A DNA stretch of 64,000 nt, taken from positions 371,786 to 435,785 of the forward strand of contig NZ_JADPIB010000002.1 of the NCBI RefSeq assembly GCF_015767265.1, read 5' to 3'. Of this stretch, positions 25,085 through 33,162 are shown in pieces. Positions within the stretch are counted from its first letter, which is position 1. Every line of letters begins with the position of its first letter. Both the position numbers and the translations under genes were made by a program. This DNA is from Aureivirga marina. Lineage in GTDB: Bacteria > Bacteroidota > Bacteroidia > Flavobacteriales > Flavobacteriaceae. The notes beneath the pieces were generated by a model that saw only the letters and a program-made list of their open reading frames with translations, was not told where the DNA came from and did not search any database.

Positions 25085-25918
25085 TTAAAGTTTATTTTTA
25101 TTAATATTTTTCATCATTCTATCATAAGCTTTACGCTTCATAATTAGTAAATTTCTGTCCTTAATTGAAAAAATAGAAACTTTTTCTTTAGATACTACTA
25201 TATGTTGTTTCCAACCTGAAATTTCTTCATACAACATTAGAGTACAAATATCAACTGGAGAAATCATGTATCCACTTGATTTTAAATGTGTATGCATGGT
25301 CATAGCATCCTTGTTTTTTTCTTGATCTGATGTATCATAAATAAGAATATTTTTATGCAAACTTTTTATCTTTTTCAGTTTATTCTTTTTGTTAAAAGTC
25401 ATCAAATAATCATTCCCTAAAACAACTACCCCTCCAACTTTAGGTCCAGTAATCGCATAAACTTTTTTTTCTTTTTTAGAGATAATTGGAACCAAATTTA
25501 AATTAGCGTTTTGATAGTGTTTAAACAAAGTATCTGTTCTTATTTTATTTAAAGCAATTGTTTTAATCGCAATAAGATTTAATTCTTTTTCTGTAGTTTT
25601 TCGTTTATCTTCTTCTATTTTCACATTAGACAAATCAAAATCATCTCCAAAAGAAAATCTAATCAAAACATTTGGAATTTCTTGTTTATCATAAAAAATA
25701 CAATGATGTTTCCCTCCTTCTGAATAGGAAACATATCCACCAGATTCAGATCTTAATTCTTTATATTCTTCTAAGAAAATATCCGTACCATGCCATGATG
25801 TTTTTTCAGAATTATATAGCAACATTGCTTCTTTCATAATCTTTTTTTCATCTTTTGATTGTGCAAAAGTTGTTGTTATTGAAAGAAATAACAACATAAC
25901 AATTTTTATTGTTTTCAT
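25085..25918 (-). CDS. Secreted protein of unknown function
   Basis: A 277-residue protein with signal peptide MKTIKIVMLLFLSITTTFAQ (1-20). No enzyme motif is recognised. The middle (residues about 130-190) has KKEKKVYAITGPKVGGVVVLGNDY followed by LTFNKKNKLKKIKSLHKNI, which looks like an antiparallel beta unit. A TMHTHLKSSGYMISPVDICTLMLYE stretch near residue 210 contains two histidines and a cysteine, but no metal motif I can name. It is co-directional with, and 44 nt downstream of, the secreted protein gene at 25963; the two may be co-transcribed. Confidence 0.65.
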   Translation of the reverse strand: MKTIKIVMLLFLSITTTFAQSKDEKKIMKEAMLLYNSEKTSWHGTDIFLEEYKELRSESGGYVSYSEGGKHHCIFYDKQEIPNVLIRFSFGDDFDLSNVKIEEDKRKTTEKELNLIAIKTIALNKIRTDTLFKHYQNANLNLVPIISKKEKKVYAITGPKVGGVVVLGNDYLMTFNKKNKLKKIKSLHKNILIYDTSDQEKNKDAMTMHTHLKSSGYMISPVDICTLMLYEEISGWKQHIVVSKEKVSIFSIKDRNLLIMKRKAYDRMMKNINKNKL

Positions 25919-25962
25919 ATATTAAATTAAATAAGTTTCGGTTTTCTTTAGCAATTGTTTTT

Positions 25963-26670
25963 TTATCTAGAGTAATATTCTCTTATGTCTGCTGATTTTC
26001 CATATTTGAAAGAAAGTTCATCAACAATAAACTTCAAAACTTCTTTTTTAGAAACGTCATCGTGTGTTTCTAGAGAAAAACTATAATTTGAATCAAACTT
26101 TAAGCTCCAAATATTCATTTCATCTCTTTCACTAAATTTTTTGTGGAAAATTTTCACAGATTGATCTTCTTGAATACTTCTTAAATCAAAAATCCAAAAA
26201 TCTTTTCCTCGCATTCCAAATTGAACTAAAATATCTTTTTTAGGACTTTCTAAAAATCCTCCACTAGATAGTGTAAAAAATATTTCATTCAAACTTAGAT
26301 CATACATTCTAAAATTTGCACAATTTGTACCACATCCCCATCTATGAATTATTTTATTATTCATTGTCCATTCAAAACTTCCACCAAAGCCAGGAGTTAT
26401 TTCAGCAATTTTTTTCTGAGTTTGAAAATCATATAATGTCAACTTATAAGCTTTTCCTTTATCTTCTTTATGTCTAAAAAAGAAATATCTTTTATCAGGA
26501 GACACTTTCAAATCTAAAACTTGTTCCCAAGGTTTGAAATTTGTCAAATTAACATCCCCTATAAAAACATCATAGTATGCATTATCATGAAATTCTATTG
26601 AAACATTTTTTTGTGCGAATGTTTTAAATGTAATTAATAGCAATACAATTAAAATTCTTTTCATTTTCAT
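25963..26670 (-). CDS. Secreted beta-propeller-like protein of unknown function
   Basis: A 235-residue protein with a signal peptide (MKMKRILIVLLLITFKTFAQ). Repeated stretches such as VSPDKRYFFFRHKEDKGKAY, KLTLYDFQTQKKIAEITPG and FWIFDLRSIQ resemble blades of WD40/TolB-like propellers, but only about four can be seen. No active-site signature. A CGTNCANF pair of cysteines may form a disulfide. It is upstream of the secreted gene at 25085 and precedes it by 44 nt. Confidence 0.6.
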   Translation of the reverse strand: MKMKRILIVLLLITFKTFAQKNVSIEFHDNAYYDVFIGDVNLTNFKPWEQVLDLKVSPDKRYFFFRHKEDKGKAYKLTLYDFQTQKKIAEITPGFGGSFEWTMNNKIIHRWGCGTNCANFRMYDLSLNEIFFTLSSGGFLESPKKDILVQFGMRGKDFWIFDLRSIQEDQSVKIFHKKFSERDEMNIWSLKFDSNYSFSLETHDDVSKKEVLKFIVDELSFKYGKSADIREYYSR

Positions 26671-26783
26671 TTTTTTGGTCTGGAAATCTACAATTTTTCT
26701 GAGAATTCATATAAGTCTTTTGATAAAATAATTAATAATTTTTGAAAGTATTCAGAATTCAAAACAGGAAAGTCTATAAAAAG

Positions 26784-26815
26784 AAAAAGCCTTACTATTT
26801 CTAGTAAGGCTTTTT
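26784..26815 (-). terminator. Terminator of tRNA-Pro copy 1
   Basis: A 14-bp perfect stem (26784-26797 with 26802-26815) with loop TTTC, directly after the tRNA on the minus strand. It is duplicated, with small changes, after tRNA-Pro copy 2. Confidence 0.88.
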
Positions 26816-26816
26816 G

Positions 26817-26891
26817 TCGGGGTGGCAGGATTCGAACCTGCGACCTCCTCGTCCCAAACGAGGCGCGATGACCGGGCTACGCTACACCCCG
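26817..26891 (-). tRNA. tRNA-Pro (anticodon TGG), copy 1
   Basis: A 75-nt cloverleaf on the minus strand: acceptor CGGGGTG/CACCCCG, anticodon stem CCTCG/CGAGG with loop TTTGGGA (anticodon TGG), T-loop TTCGAAT, discriminator A. Identical in sequence to copy 2 at 29599-29673. Confidence 0.97.
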
Positions 26892-26913
26892 AATTTCTTC
26901 GTTTTTTCGGTTG

Positions 26914-26944
26914 CAATGATACAAGCTTTTTTTAGTATTTACAA
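26914..26944 (-). promoter_or_regulatory. Promoter of tRNA-Pro copy 1
   Basis: On the minus strand TTG (26942-26944), 20 nt, then TATCATTG (26914-26921; 7 of 8 matches to TAnnTTTG). The segment is visibly homologous to the promoter of copy 2, which has a perfect octamer. Confidence 0.6.
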
Positions 26945-26990
26945 CGATTTTTTTGTTAAATAAATAAACTTTTTCTCTCGTTTTTTTAAG

Positions 26991-27095
26991 TTATTGATTC
27001 TTAATATTATTTTGAAAATTTAGTTCTCTTTTTTGATATTTTTTTGGTGTAATTCCTGTAATTCCTTTAATAAAAACTTACTAATTTCATTAATA
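26991..27095 (-). pseudogene. Remnant of an AraC-family regulator C-terminus
   Basis: Minus-strand translation gives FIKGITGITPKKYQKREL followed by a short tail and stop (26991-26993). This is the characteristic end of AraC-family double HTH domains (F-K-x-x-G-I-T-P-K-K-Y). The preceding NEISKF is in a different frame, implying a one-base shift, and nothing recognisable lies further upstream before the Ada-like gene stop at 27100. It is too short to be functional. It suggests that a regulator gene was lost here. Confidence 0.5.
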
Positions 27096-27099
27096 TTCT

Positions 27100-27945
27100 T
27101 TATTCATTTTCCAATTTTGATGCTTCCCAACCTATTATAGCTTTCTTTCTTATGGGATTCCAATGATATCCTCCAAAGTTTCCTGATTTTTGAATAACTC
27201 TATGACAAGGAATCAAATAAGCTATTGGATTATTTCCAATAGCTGTTCCTACAGCTCTTGATGCTAAAGGCTGCTCAATCTTTTTTGCAATTTCTCCATA
27301 AGTAGAAATATTTCCATATGGAATAGATAATAATGCTTCCCAAACTTTCAACTGAAATTTCGTTCCTTTTAAATGCAATTTGATTTCTTTTAGATTAGAC
27401 CAATCATTTCGAAAAATAAGCAAAGCCTCTTCTTGAAATTTATCAAATTTCTGATGAAATATTGCATTTGGAAATATTTCTTTCAATTCTTCAAACGCTA
27501 AATTATTATCTTCACTAAAAGCTAAATGACATATTCCTTTTTTAGTGGCTGCCACAATAATTTTCCCAAAAAGACTTTCTGCAAAACTATAATTAATTAT
27601 TAATGTTGAACCTCCATTTTTATATTCTCCAGGAGTCATTCCTTCAATTGTAATAAACATATCATGTAACCTACTTGTACCTGATAAACCCATATCAAAA
27701 GCTGTATCAAACAAATTACTTTCTTTTTTCTTCAATAAGCTCTTAGCGTAATTTGAACTTATAAATTTCAAATATTGTTTAGGGCTAATTCCAACCCAAT
27801 CTTTAAAAAGTCGTTGAAAATGAAATGAGCTCAGATTTACATGCTTAGCTATATCATCTAAAGATGGTTGTTCTTTAAAATTATCATCTATATATGAAAT
27901 AGCTTCTGCTACTTTGTTATATTGATAAATTTTACTGTCTTGCAT
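27100..27945 (-). CDS. Ada-like AraC HTH / O6-methylguanine-DNA methyltransferase fusion
   Basis: A 281-residue fusion: an AraC-type HTH region at residues 1-110 (SLDDIAKHVNLSSFHFQRLF and TAFDMGLSGTSRLHDMFI...GMTPGEY) and a methylated-DNA-protein-cysteine methyltransferase domain at about 115-281. The acceptor Cys247 lies in IPCHRVI, and SRAVGTAIGNNP is conserved. The N-terminal zinc domain of E. coli Ada, with its phosphotriester-accepting Cys, is missing, so it should repair O6-alkylguanine but sense damage differently. It overlaps the upstream PLP decarboxylase gene by 14 nt. Confidence 0.9.
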   Translation of the reverse strand: MQDSKIYQYNKVAEAISYIDDNFKEQPSLDDIAKHVNLSSFHFQRLFKDWVGISPKQYLKFISSNYAKSLLKKKESNLFDTAFDMGLSGTSRLHDMFITIEGMTPGEYKNGGSTLIINYSFAESLFGKIIVAATKKGICHLAFSEDNNLAFEELKEIFPNAIFHQKFDKFQEEALLIFRNDWSNLKEIKLHLKGTKFQLKVWEALLSIPYGNISTYGEIAKKIEQPLASRAVGTAIGNNPIAYLIPCHRVIQKSGNFGGYHWNPIRKKAIIGWEASKLENE

Positions 27946-29353
27946 AAGTTGTAACTTCTTTATTTAGTTCATCAACTAATTCATCTATTTCTTTTTTAGT
28001 AGTATTATAATTTGTTATACACGCTCTAAAAGTAGGAATTCCTTTAATTGGATACACAGATAACCATGATTTTCCATTTGATAAAATATTATTTAAAATT
28101 TTATCTGTGAAATTGATATCATTTTCAAATTCTTTTATTGTAAAACAAACTACAGGTAAATTAGTATTATTTTTAATAATCCAACCAAATTTTATTAATT
28201 GTTTTCTTAAGTAATTTCCCATTTCTGTCTGATTATTAATTGTTTTTTCATAACCTTGCCAACCATAAAAAAGAAGGGAAAGGTAAATTTTCAAACCTAT
28301 AAACCTTCTCGACCATTGAATTGAATGTGTAAAAGGTTCTGTAACTGTTAGCTTATCCGCTTCTTTTGGCATGTATTCAGTTGTAATTCTAAAAGTTCTA
28401 CCTAGAATTTCATTTTTTGAAGTTAAAAAAATACTTGTACCCATTGGAACGGACATCCATTTATGAGCATCAAAAGTTATAGAGTCAGACTTTTCAATCC
28501 CAGATAATTGATATTTTAAATCTCGACTTAAAATAACTCCTCCTCCATATGCTGCATCCACATGAAACCAAATATTATTTTTTTTACATATAGAATTTAG
28601 CTGATTTAAATTATCAATTGTACCCGTTCCAGTAGTTCCTGCTGTTCCAATAATCATCAATGGTGAAAATATGGATGTATCTAATTTATTTAATTCTTGC
28701 TGTAAAATATCTGAATCTAGTTTTAAATCATCAGTAACTGGAATAGGTTTTACAAGATTATATCCTAATCCTACAATTTTTGCAGCTTTTTGAATCGAAT
28801 GATGAGCTTCTACAGAACAAAATACAATAGGCTTTTTATCCAATCCAAATATTCCATCTTTAGCAAAATTTGGATATTTATGATTCAAAGCACAGAGTAA
28901 AGCTGTAAGATTCGCTTCTGCTCCTCCTGTTGCAAAAACTCCATCTGCATTTTTACCATATCCAAATTTATCTACAAATTCTCTAATTAACAATTCTTCA
29001 ACTTCAACAGCAAATGGAGCATGACTCCAAGCTGCTAATTGAGGATTATAGGTAGCAGTAATCAGATCAGCAATAATTCCTGCATAATTAGAACGAGGAT
29101 TAAAAAGTCCAAAATATTTCGGATGTGGAGTGTGAACTGAAAAATTTTCAAGTCCCTTTATAACATGATCAATTGCTTTTTCAGGAATAATTCCATTTGT
29201 TAATTCCTTAGTAAGTATAGATTCTCTGATTTCTTTTATATTTAAATCAGGATTCGTTTTAAAGTCTTTTGTTCTGCTATAATAATTCTCTAATTTTTTA
29301 AAAACTGTTTCAAGTATTTCTTTTCTCTGTGTATTGTCAAAATCAAATTGCAT
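27932..29353 (-). CDS. Group II PLP-dependent decarboxylase (aromatic/glutamate decarboxylase family)
   Basis: A 473-residue PLP enzyme: TGGAEANLTAL (142-152), the stacking histidine in VEAHHSIQKAA, Asp266 in HVDAAYGGG and the Schiff-base Lys298 in FDAHKWM. Length and motifs place it with L-2,4-diaminobutyrate, tyrosine, tryptophan and glutamate decarboxylases; substrate cannot be fixed by eye. The product would be an amine. It is translationally coupled (14-nt overlap) to the Ada-like gene, an odd pairing. The two genes sit between duplicated tRNA-Pro units. Confidence 0.88.
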   Translation of the reverse strand: MQFDFDNTQRKEILETVFKKLENYYSRTKDFKTNPDLNIKEIRESILTKELTNGIIPEKAIDHVIKGLENFSVHTPHPKYFGLFNPRSNYAGIIADLITATYNPQLAAWSHAPFAVEVEELLIREFVDKFGYGKNADGVFATGGAEANLTALLCALNHKYPNFAKDGIFGLDKKPIVFCSVEAHHSIQKAAKIVGLGYNLVKPIPVTDDLKLDSDILQQELNKLDTSIFSPLMIIGTAGTTGTGTIDNLNQLNSICKKNNIWFHVDAAYGGGVILSRDLKYQLSGIEKSDSITFDAHKWMSVPMGTSIFLTSKNEILGRTFRITTEYMPKEADKLTVTEPFTHSIQWSRRFIGLKIYLSLLFYGWQGYEKTINNQTEMGNYLRKQLIKFGWIIKNNTNLPVVCFTIKEFENDINFTDKILNNILSNGKSWLSVYPIKGIPTFRACITNYNTTKKEIDELVDELNKEVTTYARQ

Positions 29354-29567
29354 AAAAATTCTTTTAAATATTTTGACAAAATTCTCAATTCTTTAAATAG
29401 AATAAAATCCGATTCTTGCGGTTTTTCAAATACTTAAAATTGTCTAAATATGGAATTCTATTTTAAATATGATTTACAAATTATTGAAATTTTAAAACTC
29501 TTTCTTATTCATATTTTTTAAGAATAAGAAATTACAGTTTACAAAAGAAAAACTTATATCAAATAAA

Positions 29568-29596
29568 AAAGCCTCACTATTTCTAGTAAGGCTTTC
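29568..29596 (-). terminator. Terminator of tRNA-Pro copy 2
   Basis: Imperfect version of the hairpin after copy 1: GCCTCACTA, loop TTTC, TAGTAAGGC, with one non-complementary pair. It directly follows the tRNA on the minus strand. Confidence 0.7.
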
Positions 29597-29598
29597 TG

Positions 29599-29673
29599 TC
29601 GGGGTGGCAGGATTCGAACCTGCGACCTCCTCGTCCCAAACGAGGCGCGATGACCGGGCTACGCTACACCCCG
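29599..29673 (-). tRNA. tRNA-Pro (anticodon TGG), copy 2
   Basis: Same 75-nt sequence as copy 1, anticodon TGG. The duplicated block covers promoter, tRNA and terminator (about 150 bp) and lies roughly 2.8 kb from copy 1 in the same orientation. Confidence 0.97.
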
Positions 29674-29695
29674 AATTATTTCGTTATTGCGGTTG

Positions 29696-29725
29696 CAAAT
29701 ATACGAGCTTTTTTTATTCTTGCAA
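29696..29725 (-). promoter_or_regulatory. Promoter of tRNA-Pro copy 2
   Basis: On the minus strand TTG (29723-29725), 19 nt, then TATATTTG (29696-29703): a perfect Bacteroidota promoter, about 20 nt upstream of the tRNA. Confidence 0.8.
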
Positions 29726-29741
29726 GCCTTTTTCAAAAAAA

Positions 29742-30074
29742 TCAATAAAATATTTTATAAATTCTAGCAATTGCTTCTTCTAGTTCAAATAGCCCAAAAT
29801 GCCTAGATTTTCTAACATATTCTTTTCCAGAAAAATATACTAAAATAGTAGGTTCAGAGAATGCATTATAGGTTGCAGCTAATTTTTCAGAAAAATTTAT
29901 ATTCACATAGAAAAATTTCATTTTTGGAAACTTATTCCCTATCATTTCTTGTACTTTTTCTTCCATAGAAGTAGAAACTCCACAACTTAGAGTTCCAAAA
30001 TAAATTAGTACACTATCATTATTTTCTAAAATTTCTTGATATTCTTTTTCAGATTGGATTATTTTTGGTGTCAT
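29742..30074 (-). CDS. Thioredoxin-family protein with a CxxS active site
   Basis: A 110-residue thioredoxin-like protein. The usual active site reads GTLSCGVSTSM, so only the first cysteine (Cys31) is present and the resolving one is Ser34. The cis-proline region is SEPTILVYFSG. Such monothiol thioredoxins can form mixed disulfides or act as isomerase or chaperone-like proteins but not as standard disulfide reductases. No signal peptide, so cytoplasmic. It is divergent from trxB with about 140 nt between the starts, which suggests a shared redox theme. Confidence 0.8.
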   Translation of the reverse strand: MTPKIIQSEKEYQEILENNDSVLIYFGTLSCGVSTSMEEKVQEMIGNKFPKMKFFYVNINFSEKLAATYNAFSEPTILVYFSGKEYVRKSRHFGLFELEEAIARIYKIFY

Positions 30075-30186
30075 GTTATTTAATTAATTTCGTCAAAAGT
30101 AAATGAAAAAATAGATTGATTGTATTTCATTATACTAAAATCATAAAAACTTATTACGATAAAGTTTTCTATGTGTAGAAATCTTC

Positions 30187-30194
30187 TATTTTTG
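30187..30194 (+). promoter_or_regulatory. -7 element of the trxB promoter
   Basis: TATTTTTG fully matches TAnnTTTG. Transcription should start near 30201. This lies downstream of an in-frame ATG at 30171 and so supports the start codon at 30219. Confidence 0.6.
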
Positions 30195-30218
30195 TTTTCA
30201 GAAAAAAAGAAAAAAATC

Positions 30219-31166
30219 ATGTCAGAAACTATTGAAAGAATAAAATGCCTTATCATTGGATCAGGGCCAGCAGGATATACAGCAGCAATTTATGCAGCAA
30301 GAGCAGATATGAAACCAGTAATGTATACTGGAATGCAAATGGGAGGACAATTAACAACGACTACAGAAGTTGATAACTTTCCAGGATATCCTTCAGGAAC
30401 AGATGGAAATGCTTTAATGGAAGATTTAAAAAATCAAGCAGAAAGATTTGGTACAGAAGTTCGTTTTGGTGTTGTAACAAATGTTGAATTTAGCACAGAA
30501 AAAGGTGGAATTCACAAAGCAACTATCGATGGTAGTAAAATTGTTGAAGCTGATACTGTAATTATTTCTACAGGTGCTTCTGCAAAATATTTAGGTTTAG
30601 AAAGTGAAGAAAGATTAAAAGGTGGTGGAGTTTCGGCTTGTGCTACTTGTGATGGATTCTTCTATAAAGGACAAGATGTGATTGTTGTTGGAGCTGGAGA
30701 TACAGCTGCTGAGGAAGCAACATATTTAGCGAATATTTGTAATAAAGTTACAATGTTAGTTCGTAAAGATTATATGAGAGCTTCAAAAGCAATGCAACAT
30801 AGAGTTGAAAAAACAGCAAATATTGAAGTAAAATTCAACACTGAAATTGATGAAGTATTAGGAGAAAATGTGGTAGAAGGAGTTAGAGCTTTCAACAATG
30901 TTTCTGGGGATAAAGAAGATATTTCAGCTACAGGAGTATTTATTGCAATTGGACATAAACCGAATACGGATATTTTCAAAGGACAATTAAATATGGATGA
31001 TGTTGGATATTTAATCACAGAGCCAAAATCAACAAAAACAAACATTCCTGGAGTTTTTGCTGCTGGAGATGTACAAGATAAAGATTATAGACAAGCAATT
31101 ACTGCTGCTGGAACAGGATGTATGGCTGCTTTAGATGCAGAACGTTATTTAGGTTCTTTAGTTTAA
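30219..31166 (+). CDS. trxB: Thioredoxin-disulfide reductase
   Basis: A 315-residue flavoprotein with FAD motif GSGPAGYTAAIYAARA (14-29), redox-active CATC (Cys141, Cys144), NADPH motif VVGAGDTAAEEA and the C-terminal FAGDVQD-type sequence (AAGDVQDKDYRQA). It transfers electrons from NADPH to thioredoxin in the cytoplasm. I chose the start at 30219 (MSETIERIKC) because the promoter -7 element at 30187-30194 lies downstream of the alternative ATG at 30171, and the extra 16 residues do not belong to the family. Confidence 0.93.
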   Translation: MSETIERIKCLIIGSGPAGYTAAIYAARADMKPVMYTGMQMGGQLTTTTEVDNFPGYPSGTDGNALMEDLKNQAERFGTEVRFGVVTNVEFSTEKGGIHKATIDGSKIVEADTVIISTGASAKYLGLESEERLKGGGVSACATCDGFFYKGQDVIVVGAGDTAAEEATYLANICNKVTMLVRKDYMRASKAMQHRVEKTANIEVKFNTEIDEVLGENVVEGVRAFNNVSGDKEDISATGVFIAIGHKPNTDIFKGQLNMDDVGYLITEPKSTKTNIPGVFAAGDVQDKDYRQAITAAGTGCMAALDAERYLGSLV

Positions 31167-31371
31167 AATAATCTTAATTTATAAAAAACAGTAATTCCCC
31201 TTACTATTTATAATTCAAATAATTAGACTTTTGTAAAGGGAGAAAAAACATAAAGCAAAACTAAGATTAGTTTTCATTTTCTAATATTAGTTTGGTGGTC
31301 GTAGTTGTTAAAAGACTTTAGTCATTTTAAGAAGTTAAACAATTACTCTAAAATTATCTAATTCTGTAAAA

Positions 31372-31412
31372 TTAAAAAGCTGTCTTATTTATTTTAAGAC
31401 AGCTTTTAATTT
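31372..31412. terminator. Bidirectional terminator between trxB and the 5'-nucleotidase gene
   Basis: Stem AAAAGCTGTCTTA/AAGACAGCTTTT (31374-31387 with 31396-31407), with A and T runs on both sides. It sits between convergent genes and can serve both. Confidence 0.8.
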
Positions 31413-31437
31413 TTTATTTATGTTTAAAGTGAGGTAA

Positions 31438-32352
31438 TTATACATTAATTACTGTACTTGTACTCACTTTATTTTTGTCTGTATCAAAGTAGAAATCGAT
31501 TTTTCCAAGGTTAATACCATAACATCCAACTTGATTTACTAAAACATCTTTCCCTGCACTATTTTTTACTACAGTTGGTTTTGGTAAAAATGTATGTGTA
31601 TGTCCTCCGATAATTAAATCAATATCTTTTGTTTGTTCTGCAATGTGTAAATCGCAAACTTTATCTTTATTTACATCATAAGAATAACCTAAATGAGAAA
31701 GACAAATAACCAAATCACATTTTTGTTCTTCTTTTAAAATTCTACTCATATCTTGTGCAACACCAATTGGATCAAGATATTTAGTTTCTTTATAATTTTT
31801 CGGATCAACTAAACCTTTTAATTCAATTCCTAAACCAAAAACACCAATTTTAATTCCATTTTTGATAAAGATTTTATACAAATTAGTATGCGTATCCATC
31901 ACCGTATTTGTAAAATCGTAATTTGAAATTACAAAAGGAAATTTTGCGTGTGGTAATTGTTTGTATAATCCACCTATTCCATTGTCAAAATCATGATTCC
32001 CTAAAGTAGAAGCATCATATTTCAACATACTCATTAGTTTAAACTCCAATTCTCCTCCAAAAAAGTTAAAGAAAGGTGTACCTTGAAAAATATCTCCAGC
32101 ATCTAAAAGTAAAGTGTTTGGATTTTCTTTACGTAATTGCTCTACAATAGTTGCCCTTCTTGCAACTCCTCCTTTGTTTGCATATTTAGAATGAGAAGCT
32201 TCAAAAGGTTCGATATGACTATGCGTGTCATTTGTGTGTAAGATTGTAATTTTCGTAGAATAATCTTCTGTAAAAGATTGTAATGATAATCCACCTAAAG
32301 TCAACAAAGTTGAAGCTGCTGCTGTATTTTTTAAAAAATCTCTTCTTTTCAT
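31438..32352 (-). CDS. 5'-nucleotidase/metallophosphatase catalytic domain protein, Tat-exported
   Basis: A 304-residue protein beginning with a twin-arginine signal (MKRRDFLKNTAAASTLLTLG). The UshA-type metallophosphatase domain has HTNDTHSHIEPF, LLDAGDIFQGTPF, LGNHDFDNG and IGGHTHTF metal motifs. It lacks the C-terminal substrate-binding domain normally present in UshA. That domain is encoded by the gene immediately upstream (2-nt gap). The pair should hydrolyse nucleotides or related phosphoesters outside the inner membrane. Confidence 0.9.
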   Translation of the reverse strand: MKRRDFLKNTAAASTLLTLGGLSLQSFTEDYSTKITILHTNDTHSHIEPFEASHSKYANKGGVARRATIVEQLRKENPNTLLLDAGDIFQGTPFFNFFGGELEFKLMSMLKYDASTLGNHDFDNGIGGLYKQLPHAKFPFVISNYDFTNTVMDTHTNLYKIFIKNGIKIGVFGLGIELKGLVDPKNYKETKYLDPIGVAQDMSRILKEEQKCDLVICLSHLGYSYDVNKDKVCDLHIAEQTKDIDLIIGGHTHTFLPKPTVVKNSAGKDVLVNQVGCYGINLGKIDFYFDTDKNKVSTSTVINV

Positions 32353-32354
32353 AA

Positions 32355-33110
32355 TTAATCTACTGTTTGAAATCTACCGTCTAAAGTTACACGTAACGTA
32401 TCTTGTTTTAAGAAGTAATCGATAATTGCACCTCTTAATAAATAATCCAGTTCATACATATTCACAGGATCTTTGAAAAACATCATATTATCTCCTCCAT
32501 TTTGTAAGTAATCTGAAGTAAGAACATAATAGTTTCTGTTCTCATCAAATTTATTTCCATTAACCATCACTTTATGAGGATTTTCATTTTTGATTGCAAT
32601 TCTAAAATGTTTTGAAATCGGATGTGCTCTTTGAGCTTTGTGAAGATAATCCACCAATTCATGCATTTTCTTTCCTGTAATTTCTACAACAACCAATTTA
32701 TTTTCAAAAGGCATTAATTCGAATGCATTTCTATATTTCACAGGTCCAGAAGGAATGCTCGCACGAATTCCACCATAATTAAACACAGAAAAATCAATAT
32801 TCTTTCCTGTCATTTTATGAAAAACCGGATTTCCTTGTTCATAAGCTAAATCAGCTAATAGGTTTCCTAGTGAACTTTCTAATTTCCCGTCATATCTGTT
32901 TAAATCTTTTTTAGTAAATGTCAACACTTGGTTAATTTGTGTTTCCAAAGAATCTTTATAAGGCGCAACAAGTTTCTCTACATCTTCATTTGAAACGATC
33001 TTATCATCCACTGGAATCTGTGATCCCTCAATCTTATAAAGAGATTGCTTCTTTTCTTCGCAAGCTACTAGAACTAAAAGAGAAAAAAGCAAAAGAATGT
33101 ATTTTTTCAT
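32355..33110 (-). CDS. 5'-nucleotidase C-terminal domain lipoprotein
   Basis: A 251-residue lipoprotein (lipobox LVLVAC, then EEKKQ) that consists of the 5'-nucleotidase C-terminal domain: SSLGNLLADL, FNYGGIRASIPSG, FENKLVVVEITGKKM and LTSDYLQNGGDNM. These motifs form the nucleotide-binding pocket in UshA/CD73-type enzymes. It precedes the catalytic-domain gene by 2 nt. Thus one enzyme is divided into a lipid-anchored binding half and a Tat-exported catalytic half, which must meet in the periplasm to make a complete active site. Confidence 0.88.
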   Translation of the reverse strand: MKKYILLLFSLLVLVACEEKKQSLYKIEGSQIPVDDKIVSNEDVEKLVAPYKDSLETQINQVLTFTKKDLNRYDGKLESSLGNLLADLAYEQGNPVFHKMTGKNIDFSVFNYGGIRASIPSGPVKYRNAFELMPFENKLVVVEITGKKMHELVDYLHKAQRAHPISKHFRIAIKNENPHKVMVNGNKFDENRNYYVLTSDYLQNGGDNMMFFKDPVNMYELDYLLRGAIIDYFLKQDTLRVTLDGRFQTVD

Positions 33111-33134
33111 GGTTTAAATACTAATGATTTTAAT

Positions 33135-33142
33135 TAAATTTG
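33135..33142 (+). promoter_or_regulatory. -7 element before the DUF6913-dapA-ferritin genes
   Basis: TAAATTTG, a full TAnnTTTG match, about 20 nt upstream of the ATG at 33163. The -33 region reads TTT rather than TTG. Confidence 0.5.
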
Positions 33143-33162
33143 CTATTCAACTTATTTTTTAA

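Noticed and set aside
29445-29471. TAAATATG direct repeats upstream of the PLP decarboxylase gene as an AraC operator
   Set aside because: Spacing is 19 bp rather than 21, the sequence is low-complexity AT and it is about 90 nt from the start; chance is a good explanation.
30171-30218. Longer N-terminus of TrxB (start at 30171)
   Set aside because: The -7 element at 30187-30194 is downstream of that ATG and the additional residues are not part of the FAD domain.
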